Below, one piece after another: positions 5,851 to 6,445 of a stretch of 6,445 nt of DNA. The notes below the pieces were generated by a model. It searched no databases. It was given only the letters and a program-made list of their open reading frames with translations, and was not told the DNA's origin. The position numbers were made by a program, and so were the translations under genes. This DNA is from a bacterium (GTDB lineage: Bacteria; Tectomicrobia; Entotheonellia; Entotheonellales; Entotheonellaceae): assembly GCA_027294925.1 (NCBI GenBank), contig JAPULM010000309.1, positions 1 through 6,445 of the forward strand, written 5' to 3'. How positions within the stretch are numbered: position 1 is the stretch's first letter; every line of letters starts with the position of its first letter.

Positions 5851-6161
5851 GCCTTGTCACCTTGCACTACGTAACCCGGACGTCAATGGATCTGTGTGTG
5901 GAGAACTTTTTTTAGTTTTTTTTCACTTACTCAGCTTCAACCCCCTTCGCATATACGGAAATGAAGACTCCGTGCAGCAAGCTACGGGGTATCAAAACCT
6001 CAAAAGGCAGAAGCCGGAAAAGCGGCAACGAAGCAAGCTTCGGGGAATCAGACCACCACATGATTGAATGGAAGAAAATAGGGAAGAAAACGGAGAGGGA
6101 GGAAGATGCAAGGCGGGCCATCCTACATTTTCAAGCCGACCTTTTGACTACAGTTTCTGGT
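5851..6161. other. Non-coding spacer with T-tracts and a polypurine stretch
   Basis: No convincing gene is seen in this ~310-bp stretch. It holds two T runs, seven at 5907-5913 and eight at 5916-5923. They are not preceded by a clear GC-rich stem, so they are not a sure terminator; read on the minus strand they are A-tracts about 55-85 bp upstream of the candidate promoter -35. Two palindromic repeat units follow at 5967-6050 (separate entry). Bases 6070-6106 are almost all purine on the plus strand, with only two pyrimidines. Short open frames across the region (64-72 codons) are Lys/Arg-rich or repeat-derived and have no family resemblance. Confidence 0.6.
5967..6050. repeat. Two degenerate copies of a short palindromic repeat
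   Basis: AGCAAGCTACGGGGTATCA (5976-5994) recurs as AGCAAGCTTCGGGGAATCA (6032-6050), matching at 17 of 19 positions with a 56-bp period. Each copy forms the right arm of a hairpin. In copy 2, CGAAGC-AA-GCTTCG (6029-6042) is a perfect 6-bp palindrome around AA. In copy 1, ACTCCGT (5967-5973) pairs with ACGGGGT (5984-5990), allowing one G-T pair. They look like members of a dispersed intergenic palindromic family of the GCAGCAAGCTGCGGGG kind. Whether other copies exist in the genome cannot be seen here. Confidence 0.55.
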
Positions 6162-6441
6162 TGCCGCTGACACCGGGGGTTCGTGCACCACCCTGAGCGG
6201 CGTTCTCGGCCGGGCGGTCTTGGCGTCCTGAGCAATGGCCAGAATACGCGGCAGACTGGCGAAGGGATAACCGCAGGGCGTTGTCGATCAATTGATCCAT
6301 GATGATACGCACCTCGTGGTCCGCAAACCCCCGATGCCTCGCAGGGCCCGTTCGCCTAGGTGGGTGGCGTCTACCACGGACAGACGGATGGTTTCCGGGG
6401 TGTCCGCCGAGCAGATCGTTGGTGGGCATAAGGTTCGGCAT
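6162..6441 (-). pseudogene. Ldh2-family (malate/L-lactate/ureidoglycolate-type) dehydrogenase, N-terminal fragment with two frameshifts
   Basis: Three frames must be joined to read this gene on the minus strand. Frame 1 (~6416 to ~6332) gives ETIRLSVVDATHLGERALRG then IG. Frame 2 (~6328 to ~6275) gives FADHEVRIIMDQLIDNALR. Frame 3 (~6275 to ~6165) gives RGYPFASLPRILAIAQDAK then TARPRTPLRVVHEPPVSA. Together they match the N-terminal region of NAD(P)-dependent Ldh2-family 2-hydroxyacid dehydrogenases: a helix with GER.LRGIG, then EA.II.D.LI...LRGY..ASLPRI, then the 'P...V...T' strand. The first shift lies at a run of five Cs (plus strand 6328-6332), the second near 6270-6275, where about two bases appear lost from a G-run. 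Homology stops after VSA, before the active-site His region, so ~85 of ~340 residues remain. An ATG at 6439-6441 could be the original start, but the 5' side is cut by the window edge. It cannot encode an enzyme unless the shifts are sequencing errors, which truncation argues against. Confidence 0.72.
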
Positions 6442-6445
6442 GCGT

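Noticed and set aside
5901..5930. T-tracts as a plus-strand rho-independent terminator
   Set aside because: No stable GC-rich stem directly precedes either T run, and there is no plus-strand gene upstream to terminate.
5967..6050. CRISPR array
   Set aside because: There are only two short palindromic repeat copies, the 56-bp period is not continued, and no cas genes are nearby.
5849..6170. Small open frames on both strands in the spacer (64-72 codons)
   Set aside because: Their sequence is dictated by the palindromic repeats and the purine tract, there is no ribosome-binding site of note, and no family is recognised.

Overview
The window reads as accessory DNA from an uncultured-type, IS-rich Gram-negative bacterium. 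It holds one apparently intact three-gene cluster on the minus strand, surrounded by broken genes. The Gram-negative inference rests on a lipoprotein with a lipobox, a Sec-exported DUF4331 protein and a HupE/UreJ-type membrane protein. Taxonomy cannot be fixed from the sequence. The mix of predicted-ATPase/TPR proteins, IS91-like and IS6-like transposase remnants, crotonases and Ldh2-family dehydrogenases resembles large environmental genomes such as Tectomicrobia/Entotheonella or deltaproteobacterial relatives, but that is only an impression.

Left part (1-1660). The 3' end of a TPR-containing regulator/ATPase on the plus strand ends at 399. It is followed by a possible nitrilase N-terminal scrap (about 402-510). 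On the minus strand come a C-terminal scrap of an IS91-like (Y2) transposase (about 500-757), an enoyl-CoA hydratase/crotonase lacking its first third (754-1296), and an IS6-family transposase remnant (about 1297-1605). The IS6 remnant carries a nonsense codon, an internal deletion and a -1 frameshift. It cuts off the crotonase exactly where the IS end would lie.

Central part (1659-5776). Three minus-strand genes run in the order TPR lipoprotein (5776-4424), secreted DUF4331 protein (4214-2811), then HupE/UreJ_2 membrane protein with an EF-hand loop (2753-1659). A 209-bp leader precedes the DUF4331 gene and contains a 19-codon mini-ORF behind a full-consensus Shine-Dalgarno sequence. A perfect 10-bp hairpin separates DUF4331 from hupE. 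All three products act at or outside the inner membrane, so the cluster may form an uncharacterised envelope or metal-handling module; this is inference.

Right part (5777-6445). A 370-bp stretch without a convincing gene holds a candidate promoter for the cluster, two T-tracts, two related palindromic repeat units and a polypurine stretch. It ends in an Ldh2-family (malate/L-lactate/ureidoglycolate type) dehydrogenase fragment with two frameshifts, at the window edge. The two flanks of the intact cluster are therefore both gene-decay zones.
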